Assembly (NCBI GenBank): GCA_964371615.1
Contig: CAYJMS010000004.1
Location: forward strand, 372,001 to 436,000
From: SpSt-333 sp964371615
GTDB lineage: Bacteria > Bacteroidota > Ignavibacteria > UBA10030 > UBA8401
Length of the DNA stretch: 64,000 nt
Direction: 5' to 3'
Shown: positions 28,093-36,880 of the stretch, in pieces
How positions within the stretch are numbered: the stretch's first letter is position 1
How the letters are laid out: the number at the start of each line of letters is the position of its first letter
The notes under the pieces: model-generated
What the model saw: only the letters and a program-made list of their open reading frames with translations
Databases searched by the model: none
Told to the model about the DNA's origin: nothing
Made by a program: the position numbers and the translations under genes

Positions 28093-28653
28093 TTAAATAT
28101 TAAGATTTTCTGGGTTATTTCTATCTTCCTCCCATTGCATAGGGTTGTCACGAATGTATTTTCGTACTCGATGTAATTCATTTTCATTCCGAATGATGCG
28201 GTCATAAAAACGTTTTTGCCACACAATAATATCAGGTTGAGTTCTTCTTGCCAATAATGTCACTGTCGATTTTAGATTTCTGACTACGATTGACAATGAT
28301 CCTCTTCTCGGTCGAAATTCTTTTTCTTTAATTGCAAATTCTTCATCCGGATTGTCAATTGAAATGATTATATGAACATGGTTCGGCATAATGACAAAGT
28401 CATCGACAAACACATATTTCAACTTTTTGGAAAGATTTTGAATGCATTCCTCAAGATATTGACCAATTTTCGATAATTCGATTTCAGATTTAATGATTTT
28501 ACCAAAAATATTTTTTCGACGGTCGGTGCAAATCGTTACGAAATACAATCCGGAGGATGCATAATTATAATAGGGCAGGCGGAATTGTTTGTGTAGTTTG
28601 AACCTTGTCACAATGAAAATCTCGGGAATCTTATATTCTAAATCAATAGGCAC
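28093..28653 (-). CDS. REP-associated tyrosine transposase (RAYT)
   Basis: HUH-superfamily Y1 single-strand DNA transposase. The HUH pair is MPNHVHIII, the catalytic Tyr lies in WQKRFYDRIIRNENEL, and the family entry motif is YFVTICTDRRKNIFG. Up to 186 residues if the GTG at 28653 is used. That start lies inside the flanking REP hairpin, so the GTG at 28611 (MTRFKLHKQF, 172 residues) is a strong alternative. Matching GCACGGAC hairpins flank it on both sides. RAYTs are thought to spread REP sequences and often become domesticated; the frame here is intact. Confidence 0.9.
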   Translation of the reverse strand: MPIDLEYKIPEIFIVTRFKLHKQFRLPYYNYASSGLYFVTICTDRRKNIFGKIIKSEIELSKIGQYLEECIQNLSKKLKYVFVDDFVIMPNHVHIIISIDNPDEEFAIKEKEFRPRRGSLSIVVRNLKSTVTLLARRTQPDIIVWQKRFYDRIIRNENELHRVRKYIRDNPMQWEEDRNNPENLNI

Positions 28654-28673
28654 GGACTGCCGTCCGTGCTTAC
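28650..28673. repeat. REP palindrome at the 5' side of the RAYT gene
   Basis: GCACGGAC-TGCC-GTCCGTGC, an 8-bp perfect stem, identical to the copy at 27993-28012 beyond the other end of the gene. It is followed by TTAC rather than CTAC. Confidence 0.85.
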
Positions 28674-28684
28674 AAATGCGTTTT

Positions 28685-28721
28685 AAACATCCCCGGGATT
28701 TCTAAAATCCCGGGGATGTTT
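28685..28721. terminator. 17-bp perfect hairpin, terminator-like
   Basis: AAACATCCCCGGGATTT, loop CTA, and the exact complement ending GGATGTTT. It lies between the RAYT gene and the divergent SDR gene, so it does not sit at a gene end. It may be another palindromic repeat rather than a true terminator; its CTA loop matches that of the 22691 hairpin. Confidence 0.45.
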
Positions 28722-28781
28722 AATTACTGCTTTCCTTGTTTCTTCCTGCTATATTCCGCAATACAATACTAAGGATACGCT

Positions 28782-29594
28782 ATGAGCTCTCTTCGAAATG
28801 CAACGGTTCTCATTACCGGCGGCGCGTCGGGCATCGGAAAATTGATGGGCAATTCGGCCATCGAAAAAGGATGTGCATCGCTGGTGCTCTGGGATGTCAA
28901 CGCGGCAGCGCTGGACGAAACGGTAAAGGAATTCTCCCGATTGAATAAAAAAGTTTTTGGTTATGTCGTCGATGTTTCTGACCCGGCACAGATCATCACC
29001 GCCGCGAACAAAGTCAGGAACGAAGTCGGTCCGATCGATATTCTCTTCAACAATGCGGGAATCGTCGTCGGAAAATATTTTCACGAACATACCCACACGG
29101 ACATCGACCGGACGATGTCCATCAATGCCGATGCGTTGATGCATGTGACGCTCGAATTTCTTCCGGAAATGATCAAACGGAACAAGGGACATGTCGTCAC
29201 CATCGCGTCGGCCGGCGGCATGGTCGGTAATCCGAGAATGTCTCTCTATGTTGCCAGCAAATGGGCGGCGATCGGCTGGTCCGATTCGCTCCGGTTAGAG
29301 ATGAAGAAACTCGGCAACGACGTGAAAGTAACATGCATTACGCCATACTATATTAGCACCGGAATGTTTGCCGGCGTTAAATCGTCCTTTCTGATCCCGA
29401 TCGTTTCCCCGGAATATGCCGTGAACAAGATCATCCGCGGCATTGAAACGAACAGACTGTACGTCAGAATGCCGCTGCTGGTGTATACGCTACAGTTCGT
29501 AAAGGGAATATTGCCGATCCGTTTGTTCGATCTGTTTGTCGGTAAATGGCTGAAGGTATATTCGACGATGGATGAATTTACGGGAAGAAAATAG
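28782..29594 (+). CDS. short-chain dehydrogenase/reductase
   Basis: 270 residues, classical SDR with a Rossmann fold. Cofactor loop LITGGASGIGKL, NNAG motif (ILFNNAGIVVG), catalytic Ser in VTIASAGG, and Y156-x3-K160 in YVASKWAAI. The C-terminal hydrophobic stretch (MPLLVYTLQFVKGILPIRLFDLFVG) suggests a membrane-associated enzyme like the retinol-dehydrogenase-type SDRs acting on lipids. The downstream fatty-aldehyde-type dehydrogenase fits an alcohol-to-aldehyde-to-acid pathway, which is an inference. Confidence 0.88.
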   Translation: MSSLRNATVLITGGASGIGKLMGNSAIEKGCASLVLWDVNAAALDETVKEFSRLNKKVFGYVVDVSDPAQIITAANKVRNEVGPIDILFNNAGIVVGKYFHEHTHTDIDRTMSINADALMHVTLEFLPEMIKRNKGHVVTIASAGGMVGNPRMSLYVASKWAAIGWSDSLRLEMKKLGNDVKVTCITPYYISTGMFAGVKSSFLIPIVSPEYAVNKIIRGIETNRLYVRMPLLVYTLQFVKGILPIRLFDLFVGKWLKVYSTMDEFTGRK

Positions 29595-29660
29595 TTTAAT
29601 GAAGATTCGTATTTGACATGCCGAATCTGTACGGATTTGCACGTCATCAATTCTATATCT

Positions 29661-31037
29661 ATGAACATATCTAAACTTGTCTCTGCACAAAGAGCACTTT
29701 TCAACACCGGTATAACCCGCACGGTTGAATTTCGGATTGAACAGTTAAAAAGATTCGATCAGGCGCTGCAATCGAACGAACAGCTGCTGTTGGATGCGAT
29801 CCATGCCGATCTCAAGAAATCGCGATACGATACATTTACATCCGAATTGTCGCTGGTATACCGCGAAATCTCGTTCATGTTGAAGAATATGAAAAAATGG
29901 AGCGGAAAGCAGCGGGTTCGGACCAATCTCGTCAATTTTCCCGCCCGCAGTTATCTGCTTCCCGAACCGTACGGCGTCACCTACATCGCCGGTGCATGGA
30001 ATTACCCGTATCAGTTGACGTTGATACCGTTGATCGATGCACTCGCCGCAGGAAATACCGCCGTGGTGAAGCCGAGCGAAGTGGCACCGCAAACATCCGC
30101 AGCAATGGCGAAAGTGATCAATGCAACATTCACACCGGAATACTGCCATGCCGTTGAAGGAGGAGCCGACGTTGCGAGAGAGATCCTGGAACAAAAATTC
30201 GACTATATCTTCTTTACCGGCGGAACGACGATCGGAAAAATTGTCTACGAGGCGGCGGCAAAACATCTCACTCCGGTCACTCTCGAACTTGGAGGCAAAA
30301 ATCCGGCATTTGTCCTGCCGGACTGCGACATCAAGACCTCTGCAAAACGGATCGTCTGGGGAAAATTATTAAATGCCGGACAGACGTGCGTTGCGGTCGA
30401 TTTTCTTCTCGTTCATTCTTCGATAGAGCAGCAATTGCTCGAAGAAATGAAACGAGTCCTCGAGCAGCACTATCCCAAAGAATCCATTGCCGAAAACTAC
30501 ATGGCAATCGTCAACGAGCGGCATTTTAACAGGATTCAGAAAATGATCGATCCTGACAAAGTCTATTATGGCGGAAAATCCGATAAGAAGAATTTATTCA
30601 TCCCTCCTACCATCCTGCACAATGTTACGTTCGAGGATGAGGTGATGAAGGATGAGATCTTCGGACCTCTCCTGCCGGTTGTCCGGTATAACGATCTCAC
30701 AGAGGCAATCAAAAAAGTAAAAGAGTATCCAAAACCGCTTTCGTTGTATGTCTTCGGATCGAACAATGGCGAGAAGGAAAAATTATTCCGCGAGTTGTCG
30801 TTCGGCGGCGGATCGCAGAACGATGCCGTTATGTATTTCGTCAACGACCATCTTCCCCTCGGCGGAGTCGGCGCCAGCGGCATCGGCGAGTACCACGGGT
30901 ATGAGGGATTCAAGACGTTCTCCCATTACAAAGCGATCATGGAAAAACCGACCTGGCTTGAGTTCTGGTTTTTAAAAGTACCGCCATACAGCGAATGGAA
31001 ATTGAAGATCCTGCGGTTTTTGATTGAAAAACTTTGA
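29661..31037 (+). CDS. aldehyde dehydrogenase, class 3 type
   Basis: 458 residues from the ATG at 29661 (MNISKLVSAQRALF); a longer frame to 29613 is not family-like. NAD(P)-dependent oxidation of aldehydes to acids. Motifs are AGAWNYPYQLTL, the glycine motif FTGGTTIGKIV, the general base in LELGGKNPAFV and the nucleophile C243 in NAGQTCVAVD. The basic, hydrophobic C-terminal tail (LEFWFLKVPPYSEWKLKILRFLIEKL) resembles the membrane-associating end of fatty aldehyde dehydrogenases. It is likely an operon with the SDR 66 bases upstream. Confidence 0.92.
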   Translation: MNISKLVSAQRALFNTGITRTVEFRIEQLKRFDQALQSNEQLLLDAIHADLKKSRYDTFTSELSLVYREISFMLKNMKKWSGKQRVRTNLVNFPARSYLLPEPYGVTYIAGAWNYPYQLTLIPLIDALAAGNTAVVKPSEVAPQTSAAMAKVINATFTPEYCHAVEGGADVAREILEQKFDYIFFTGGTTIGKIVYEAAAKHLTPVTLELGGKNPAFVLPDCDIKTSAKRIVWGKLLNAGQTCVAVDFLLVHSSIEQQLLEEMKRVLEQHYPKESIAENYMAIVNERHFNRIQKMIDPDKVYYGGKSDKKNLFIPPTILHNVTFEDEVMKDEIFGPLLPVVRYNDLTEAIKKVKEYPKPLSLYVFGSNNGEKEKLFRELSFGGGSQNDAVMYFVNDHLPLGGVGASGIGEYHGYEGFKTFSHYKAIMEKPTWLEFWFLKVPPYSEWKLKILRFLIEKL

Positions 31038-31059
31038 TTTCCTTGCGCCTGCGCGAATA

Positions 31060-31092
31060 AGAAAATTGTAAAGCAATTTTTGTTTTTCTTGG
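31060..31092 (+). terminator. weak hairpin and T-rich tract after the aldehyde dehydrogenase
   Basis: AAAATTG-TAAAG-CAATTTT followed by TGTTTTTCTT. The AU-rich stem makes it a weak but well-placed terminator candidate. Confidence 0.4.
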
Positions 31093-31196
31093 CAATCCAA
31101 AATTTATTTTGCATATTTATTCACCCCGCTGACCCTTTTTATGACAGAAAGGTAAAGAGGGGTTTTTTATTTTCACACTAATCTATGGAATAATGC

Positions 31197-33191
31197 ATGA
31201 TTTTGTCACTTGTTTTGGGAGCGTTGATGATGATGAATGCCAATGTACCGGCGAATGATTCGCCGTTTTTAACGAACATTTCCTCGGCAGAGGAATTTTC
31301 GAAGAAACAGGAAGAGCATCTCGCCCTTGCGCAACAATCGCTCGATGTTCTTCTCAGCGTAAAGGGAAAACGAACGATCGACAATACGCTGAAACCGTAC
31401 GACCGGATTTTGATCAATCTCGATGCCGTCGGCAATCAATCGTCGCTGATGGAGAACGTCCATCCGGTGGAAGCGATGCGGTCCACTGGTGAAAAATTCA
31501 GCCAGAAAGTGGCGGCATTCGGCGCAGACCTGTCGCTGAATCGAGCCGTCTATGACGCATTATCGTCTATGGATATGGCCGGTGCCGATGCCAAAACAAA
31601 GTTTTGCGTCGAAAAGACATTGCGCGATTTCCGTCTTGCCGGCGTTGATAAGGACGATGCGACCAGAAAAAAAATCAAAGCGTTGCGCGACGAACTGGTG
31701 CTCATCGGCCAGGAGTTCGCAAAGAACATCCGTGAGGATGTCCGTACCGTAACCGTCAAAGATGTGAAGGAACTCGACGGACTGCCGCAGGATTATATCG
31801 ACCGGCACGCACCCGATGCCAACGGTGTCATTACCCTGACGATCAATTATCCGGATGCTGTTCCGGTCTTCACCTATGCCAAGAGCGACGATCTGCGGAA
31901 GCGGATGTATATGGAGTTCAACAACCGCGCCTATCCGAAAAACATGGAAGTGCTCGATCGGCTGATAGCGAAACGGGACGAGCTGGCGAAACTGCTCGGA
32001 TTCCCGAACTGGGCCGCTTGCGCAACAGCGGATAAAATGGTGAAGAGTGAAAAGAATGCCGCCGATTTCATCGAAAAAATTGCTGCCGTCTCAAAAACAA
32101 AATCCGAAGCGGATTACACACAGCTTCTCGCGCGTAAGGCGAAGGATGTTCCGAGAGCGACAGAGGTGAATCCCTGGGAATCGGGATACTATTCCGAACT
32201 GGTGCGCAAAAGCGATTTTGATTTCGATGGACAGAAAGTCCGTCCGTATTTCCAGTATGAAAAAGTGAAAGAAGGAATCTTATCGGTCACCAGCCGTCTG
32301 TTCGACGTCGAATTCAGAAAAAATCCGAACGCACCCGTCTGGCACGAATCCGTGGAGTGTTTCGAAATGTTCGACAACGGCACGCTGGCGGGACGATTCT
32401 ACCTTGACATGCATCCCCGCGAAAACAAATACAATCACGCCGCGCAATTCGGCGTCCGCAACGGCGTTGCAGGAACGCAGATTCCCGAAGCGGCGCTCAT
32501 CTGCAATTTTCCCGGCGGCGACAAGAACGATCCCGGATTGATGGAGCATAACGATGTGGAGACATTCTTCCATGAGTTCGGACATCTGCTTCACACACTC
32601 TTTGCCGGACGACAGCCGTGGATGGGGATCACCGGCATCAGCACGGAGTGGGATTTTGTTGAAGCGCCGTCGCAGTTATTGGAGGAGTGGGCGTGGGACG
32701 TAACGGTCCTGCAATCCTTTGCCCGTCATTACCAGACCGGCGAGCCGATTCCCGCGGAACTGGTACAGCAAATGCGCCGTGCGGATGAATTCGGTAAGGG
32801 CCTGCAAGTGCGGCAGCAGATGTTTTACGCAAAACTTTCACTCTCGTATTACGACCGCGATCCCAAACAAATCAATACCGACGCAATCGCGAAGGAATTG
32901 CGGGCGCGGTACACGCCGTACAAATATGTCGAAGGGACGCATTTTCAGGCGTCGTTCGGGCATTTGGACGGATACTCGGCAATCTATTATACCTACATGT
33001 GGTCGCTTGTCATTGCGAAAGATTTCTTTACACTGTTCGACGCAAAGAATATGATGGCGCCGGGAGTGGCGAAACGGTACCGCGATGTCGTTCTTGCGCA
33101 GGGAGGCTCCAGGCCTGCCGATACGATGGTCAAAGAATTTCTCGGACGCGATTTCAATTTCGACGGATGGAAGAAGTGGCTGGAGAATTAG
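31197..33191 (+). CDS. M3-family metallopeptidase (oligopeptidase)
   Basis: Zinc oligopeptidase of the thimet/PrlC/Dcp family. 664 residues. Zinc motif HEFGHLLH starting at H459, with the downstream glutamate region ISTEWDFVEAPSQLLEEWAWD; C-terminal FGHLDGYSAIYYTYMWSLVIAKD is also typical. The N-terminus starts with a hydrophobic stretch (MILSLVLGALMMMNANVPA), which may be a signal peptide, suggesting a periplasmic Dcp-like form. A hairpin followed by a T-rich tract at 33221-33250 can end its transcript. Confidence 0.93.
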   Translation: MILSLVLGALMMMNANVPANDSPFLTNISSAEEFSKKQEEHLALAQQSLDVLLSVKGKRTIDNTLKPYDRILINLDAVGNQSSLMENVHPVEAMRSTGEKFSQKVAAFGADLSLNRAVYDALSSMDMAGADAKTKFCVEKTLRDFRLAGVDKDDATRKKIKALRDELVLIGQEFAKNIREDVRTVTVKDVKELDGLPQDYIDRHAPDANGVITLTINYPDAVPVFTYAKSDDLRKRMYMEFNNRAYPKNMEVLDRLIAKRDELAKLLGFPNWAACATADKMVKSEKNAADFIEKIAAVSKTKSEADYTQLLARKAKDVPRATEVNPWESGYYSELVRKSDFDFDGQKVRPYFQYEKVKEGILSVTSRLFDVEFRKNPNAPVWHESVECFEMFDNGTLAGRFYLDMHPRENKYNHAAQFGVRNGVAGTQIPEAALICNFPGGDKNDPGLMEHNDVETFFHEFGHLLHTLFAGRQPWMGITGISTEWDFVEAPSQLLEEWAWDVTVLQSFARHYQTGEPIPAELVQQMRRADEFGKGLQVRQQMFYAKLSLSYYDRDPKQINTDAIAKELRARYTPYKYVEGTHFQASFGHLDGYSAIYYTYMWSLVIAKDFFTLFDAKNMMAPGVAKRYRDVVLAQGGSRPADTMVKEFLGRDFNFDGWKKWLEN

Positions 33192-33214
33192 AAACGCCGG
33201 AACAATTTGATAAA

Positions 33215-33655
33215 TTACCGGGACGCAGGTAACTGCGTCCTTTCTTTTTCTGCAATTGCTTTACTATCGATTGAATCAACCACAGCAAGAATTCTTAACC
33301 GCACATTTTCGATATCATGCAGCACTTCGTCATCAGTAAAACGTATGACGATAAACCCTGCGCTTTCCAAATCGCGCTGTTTCCTTACATCTTTTCTATG
33401 TACATCTTCAAATTGGTGTGTGTAACCATCCACTTCGATTACGAGCATCAAGGGCTTACAAAGAAAATCTGCAATATAGTTCAACACAGGACGTTGACGT
33501 CGGAATCCATATCCTTTCATCATTCCTGCGAGCAGTACATACTTCCACAGACACGCCTCGGCTTTTGTTGCTGAATTTCTGTTGGATCGAGCGAATGATT
33601 TTAGCCGCTTATTATAGAAAAAATGGTTTTCCTTGGAAGCAGTGGATATATCCAT
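33215..33655 (-). CDS. DUF559 protein, Vsr-like endonuclease fold
   Basis: 146 residues. The pattern is LRRNSTKAEACLWK-like at the start (RSNRNSATKAEACLWKYVL), then FRRQRPVLNYIADFLCKPLMLVIEVDGYTH and RDLESAGFIVIRFTDDEV, all typical of DUF559, a restriction-endonuclease-like fold related to very-short-patch repair nucleases. Asp/Glu in YIADF and IEVDG would be the metal ligands. The function in cells is unknown. Its last codons overlap a palindrome (33221-33240), and just 5' of its start lies a long inverted repeat. Confidence 0.85.
   Translation of the reverse strand: MDISTASKENHFFYNKRLKSFARSNRNSATKAEACLWKYVLLAGMMKGYGFRRQRPVLNYIADFLCKPLMLVIEVDGYTHQFEDVHRKDVRKQRDLESAGFIVIRFTDDEVLHDIENVRLRILAVVDSIDSKAIAEKERTQLPASR
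33221..33250 (+). terminator. intrinsic terminator of the M3 peptidase gene
   Basis: 8-bp stem GGACGCAG-GTAA-CTGCGTCC followed by TTTCTTTTTC, 30 bases after the peptidase stop. The same palindrome encodes the last residues of the convergent DUF559 gene. Confidence 0.65.
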
Positions 33656-33665
33656 TTTTCTCCTT

Positions 33666-33783
33666 CCCTCCCCCAGTCCCCCTCCCGGGAGGGGGAAAAG
33701 TTGCTGATTTGTTTGCCTTGTGCATTGTAGAACAATTTTTCGTCACTATCAATTTCCCCCTCATTGAGGGAGACAGGGGGAGG
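33666..33783. repeat. long inverted repeat 5' of the DUF559 gene
   Basis: Outer arms CCTCCCCCAGTCCCCCTC and GAGGGAGACAGGGGGAGG pair with two mismatches. Each arm carries an inner hairpin (CCCTCCCGGGAGGG and CCCCCTCATTGAGGG). Total span is about 118 bases, with the same two-hairpin plan as the MITE-like elements, but the sequence is unrelated. No gene lies between it and serB. Confidence 0.75.
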
Positions 33784-33886
33784 AAAACCTTGTATTGCAC
33801 TTTCTATAATTTTCGTTTCTCCTCACTTCTCCGTACTTTTCCCCGTCTGATAGTCGTGAAATTATCCATCTATTAAACTCCTTCCC

Positions 33887-35098
33887 ATGAACGAACTCAT
33901 TCTCGTCAACATCACCGGCGTCGATAAACCGGGCATCACCAGCCGAATCACAAATCTGTTGTCCCGATACAACATACGCATTCTCGATATCGGTCAGTCG
34001 GTCATCCACAACCAATTATCGCTCGGATTTTTGCTCGATATTCCGTCGGATGCTGCATCCTACGAGATGATCAAAGAGGTCTTCACCAAAGCGCAGAATC
34101 TCGGCCTGACCCTCCGGTTCAATCCAATCTCAACCGAACAGTACGATCAATGGGTGAAAGAACAGGCAAAGGGGCGGTTTATCCTGACGGTGCTCGGACG
34201 GACGATCTCCGCAACGCACATCGCGCGTGTTTCGGAAATTCTCGCCCATCACCGATTGAACATCGACGTGATCGAACGGCTATCGGGACGGGAGTCGCTG
34301 AATATCAAGACGAATGAACAGCGTGCCTGCGTTGAATTCTCTGTCAGCGGCGAATTGGAAGATCGGTACGAATTCCGCGCATCGCTCATGGCCATTACAC
34401 ACGAGCACGATGTCGATATTGCTTTCCAGGCGGAAACGATGTATCGCAGAAACCGCCGGTTGGTGGTGTTCGATATGGATTCGACGCTGATCACGATCGA
34501 GGTGATCGACGAACTTGCCAAAGCGCGCGGCGTCGGCGATCAGGTGGTGAAGATTACCGAGTCTGCCATGCGGGGCGAACTTGATTTCAAACAGAGTTTT
34601 ACGAAGCGTCTTTCGCTCCTCAACGGACTGGAAGAGTCAAAAGTCAAAACGATCGGCGACTCCCTTCCCCTCACCGACGGCGCTGAACGACTTATTGCAA
34701 CATTAAAAAAACTGGGATACAAAACCGCAATCGTTTCCGGTGGATTCACCTACTTCGGTTCTATCCTCAAAAAGAAACTCGGCATCGACTACGTCTTTGC
34801 GAATGAACTGGAGATTGTGAACGGCATTGTGACCGGCAACGTTAAAGGGGAAATCGTGGACGGCCAGCGGAAAGCTGCGTTGTTGACGGAGATCGCCGCA
34901 AAAGAAAATATTTCGCTCGAACAAGTGATCGCAGTCGGTGATGGTGCGAACGATCTGCCGATGATCAGTCTCGCGGGACTCGGCATCGCTTTCAATGCCA
35001 AACCGGTCGTACGGCAGACGGCAAAACAATCCATCTCCACGCTGGGATTGGACGGCATCTTGTATCTCATTGGTGTACGGGACCGAGACGTTTCGTAA
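33887..35098 (+). CDS. serB: phosphoserine phosphatase with N-terminal ACT domains
   Basis: Last step of serine synthesis, phosphoserine to serine. 403 residues. Residues 1-170 hold two ACT-like regulatory modules (LVNITGVDKPGITSRITNLL and LTVLGRTISATHIARVSEIL). The HAD domain runs from about 190: motif I VVFDMDSTLI with D196 and D198, then TAIVSGGFTYFGSIL and VIAVGDGANDLPMISLAG. The ACT part suggests feedback by serine or another amino acid. Monocistronic, followed by a palindromic element. Confidence 0.95.
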   Translation: MNELILVNITGVDKPGITSRITNLLSRYNIRILDIGQSVIHNQLSLGFLLDIPSDAASYEMIKEVFTKAQNLGLTLRFNPISTEQYDQWVKEQAKGRFILTVLGRTISATHIARVSEILAHHRLNIDVIERLSGRESLNIKTNEQRACVEFSVSGELEDRYEFRASLMAITHEHDVDIAFQAETMYRRNRRLVVFDMDSTLITIEVIDELAKARGVGDQVVKITESAMRGELDFKQSFTKRLSLLNGLEESKVKTIGDSLPLTDGAERLIATLKKLGYKTAIVSGGFTYFGSILKKKLGIDYVFANELEIVNGIVTGNVKGEIVDGQRKAALLTEIAAKENISLEQVIAVGDGANDLPMISLAGLGIAFNAKPVVRQTAKQSISTLGLDGILYLIGVRDRDVS

Positions 35099-35106
35099 TC
35101 GTCTAT

Positions 35107-35274
35107 TCAGAAACCAACTAAAAATACAAAATCAATGTCATGCCGAGTCCGCCTTCGGCGGATAAACTGCGTCGAGGCATCGTTTTTTCCTGAATTGTCA
35201 CCCCTCGTCTACCTGCCCGTCCGGCAGGCGGGCGCTCGGGGTGACAATCTGTAGTTTTTAAGATAGATTCTAAA
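35107..35274. repeat. MITE-like palindromic element, copy 3, with nested hairpins
   Basis: Arms GTCATGCC/GAGGCAT (35137-35180) and GTCACCCC/GGGGTGAC (35197-35245). The loops carry extra hairpins (TCCGCCTTCGGCGGA and CCTGCCCGTCCGGCAGGCGGG). The outer AT-rich flanks (CCAACTAAAAATACAAAATC and TTTTTAAGATAGATTCTA) are near-complementary, giving terminal inverted repeats. It lies after the serB stop. Confidence 0.8.
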
Positions 35275-35313
35275 AAAAAACTGCGATAGGGTGCGCCGGA
35301 ATAATGTCCCGGC

Positions 35314-35712
35314 TTATGATGCGGTATTTCCTGCTTTTAAAATTTCTTCAATGGAGGGTGCCGTCTTCAGCAGATCGAGAAACTGCGTTTTCGTAAAATA
35401 TCCGTCCGCCTCAACCATGCCGACCGCATCCTTTATATATTCCAGAGCATGGCCGGAGAGGAAATAGACGAGTGTCTTCTTATCCATCGATTTGATAAAG
35501 CGCAATGTTACTAAACCGTTCATCCCATCCATTCCAATATCTAAAAAGACAAGATTCGGAGAAAACTTCTTCACTTTTTGCAGGCATTCCTTGCCGGAAC
35601 GAGCTGTCTCGATGAGCAGATGATCGTCCAGCGATGCAATCGTGTCGGCGATCATTTTTAAGAACGCTTTATCGTCATCGACGATTAATATTTTATACGA
35701 TTGTTTCGACAT
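35314..35712 (-). CDS. single-domain response regulator
   Basis: 132 residues made of one receiver domain (KILIVDDDKAFLKMIADTI, phospho-acceptor D58 in LVFLDIGMDG, conserved Thr/Ser in YFLSGHA, Lys in DGYFTKTQF). There is no output domain, so it acts through partners, like CheY or Spo0F-type proteins. No kinase gene is adjacent, although two kinase-like genes lie within 12 kb. It stands alone between two repeats/intergenic stretches. Confidence 0.9.
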   Translation of the reverse strand: MSKQSYKILIVDDDKAFLKMIADTIASLDDHLLIETARSGKECLQKVKKFSPNLVFLDIGMDGMNGLVTLRFIKSMDKKTLVYFLSGHALEYIKDAVGMVEADGYFTKTQFLDLLKTAPSIEEILKAGNTAS

Positions 35713-35913
35713 AGTATTTGTGGATCATCGGTATTGATGGCACATCATCCGGCATAATATCGAGATTATTTTTCTGGAAAACATGACAATAGTGAATATG
35801 GGCACCATCTGTATGATTAATCCCCTCCTTTTGTGTCCATTAGCGGAATTTGTAATTTGGATTTTCAGTAAGGAGTGGATATTTTACTCGGTACACAATA
35901 ACTATGGCATACA

Positions 35914-36867
35914 ATGACAATAGTCGTACTTGACGGTTACACATTAAATCCCGGTGATTTGGACTGGACAGAATTGAAATCGCTCGGCGATTGCACTCTC
36001 TATAATAGATCAAAACCGGAAGAGGTTCTCCATCGCGTAAAAGATGCTGAGATCGTCCTTACAAACAAAGTAGTCCTCTCCAGAGAGATACTCTCCAAAA
36101 TGCCGAATGTGAAATACATCGGCGTGCTGGCGACCGGATACAATGTGGTTGATGTGGCAGCGGCGAAGGAGCGGGGAATCATCGTCACCAATGTTCCTGC
36201 CTACAGCACCATGTCCGTTGCACAGCTGGTGTTTGCGTTAATTTTTGAATTTACGCATCGTGTACGTCTGCATGCCGATCTTGTTCAATACGGCGCATGG
36301 TCGCTGAATCCCGATTTTTCTTTTTCGCGCGGAGAAGTCATCGAATTGGCGGGCAGGAAAATGGGAATCATCGGCTATGGAACGATCGGACAGACGGTTG
36401 CAGGAATTGCAAAGGCGCTGGGAATGCGTATCATCGTCTCCACAAAATCGCCGGAGAAATATCAATCAACAGGCGTATCGTTTGTCGATCTCGACACGCT
36501 GTTCACGACCTCCGACATTATATCGCTTCATTGTGCATTAACGGAGGAGACGAAACATCTCGTCAACAATCACCGCCTGTATCAGATGAAGGAGCACGCA
36601 ATCGTGATCAACACCAGCCGCGGTGGCGTTATTGACGAAACGGCGCTTGCCAACGCATTGATCAACGGCCGCATCGCGGGAGCGGGTCTGGATGTGCTCT
36701 CCGTCGAACCGCCGCCGAAGGATCATCCGCTGCTCACGGCAAAAAATTGCATCGTGACGCCGCATTATGCCTGGGCATCGTCCGCAGCGCGAAAACGCTT
36801 GATGGATTCGGTCGTCTCCAATGTACGCGCATTCATGAACGGCAAACCGGTGAATGTCGTTTCTTAA
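35914..36867 (+). CDS. D-2-hydroxyacid dehydrogenase (glycerate/hydroxypyruvate type)
   Basis: 317 residues, NAD(P)-dependent D-2-hydroxyacid dehydrogenase. N-terminal substrate domain, then the cofactor motif MGIIGYGTIGQTVAGIA, the Arg region NTSRGGVIDETALANAL, Glu in LDVLSVEPPP and the catalytic His in IVTPHYAWAS. The overall pattern is closest to glycerate dehydrogenase/HPR. The start ATG at 35914 has no strong Shine-Dalgarno; another ATG lies out of frame 10 bases upstream. Confidence 0.9.
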   Translation: MTIVVLDGYTLNPGDLDWTELKSLGDCTLYNRSKPEEVLHRVKDAEIVLTNKVVLSREILSKMPNVKYIGVLATGYNVVDVAAAKERGIIVTNVPAYSTMSVAQLVFALIFEFTHRVRLHADLVQYGAWSLNPDFSFSRGEVIELAGRKMGIIGYGTIGQTVAGIAKALGMRIIVSTKSPEKYQSTGVSFVDLDTLFTTSDIISLHCALTEETKHLVNNHRLYQMKEHAIVINTSRGGVIDETALANALINGRIAGAGLDVLSVEPPPKDHPLLTAKNCIVTPHYAWASSAARKRLMDSVVSNVRAFMNGKPVNVVS

Positions 36868-36880
36868 ACGGGAGCACTGT

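Noticed and set aside
33288..33876. Plus-strand open frames opposite and upstream of the DUF559 gene
   Set aside because: The minus-strand product matches DUF559 along its whole length; the plus frames run through palindromes and show no domain.
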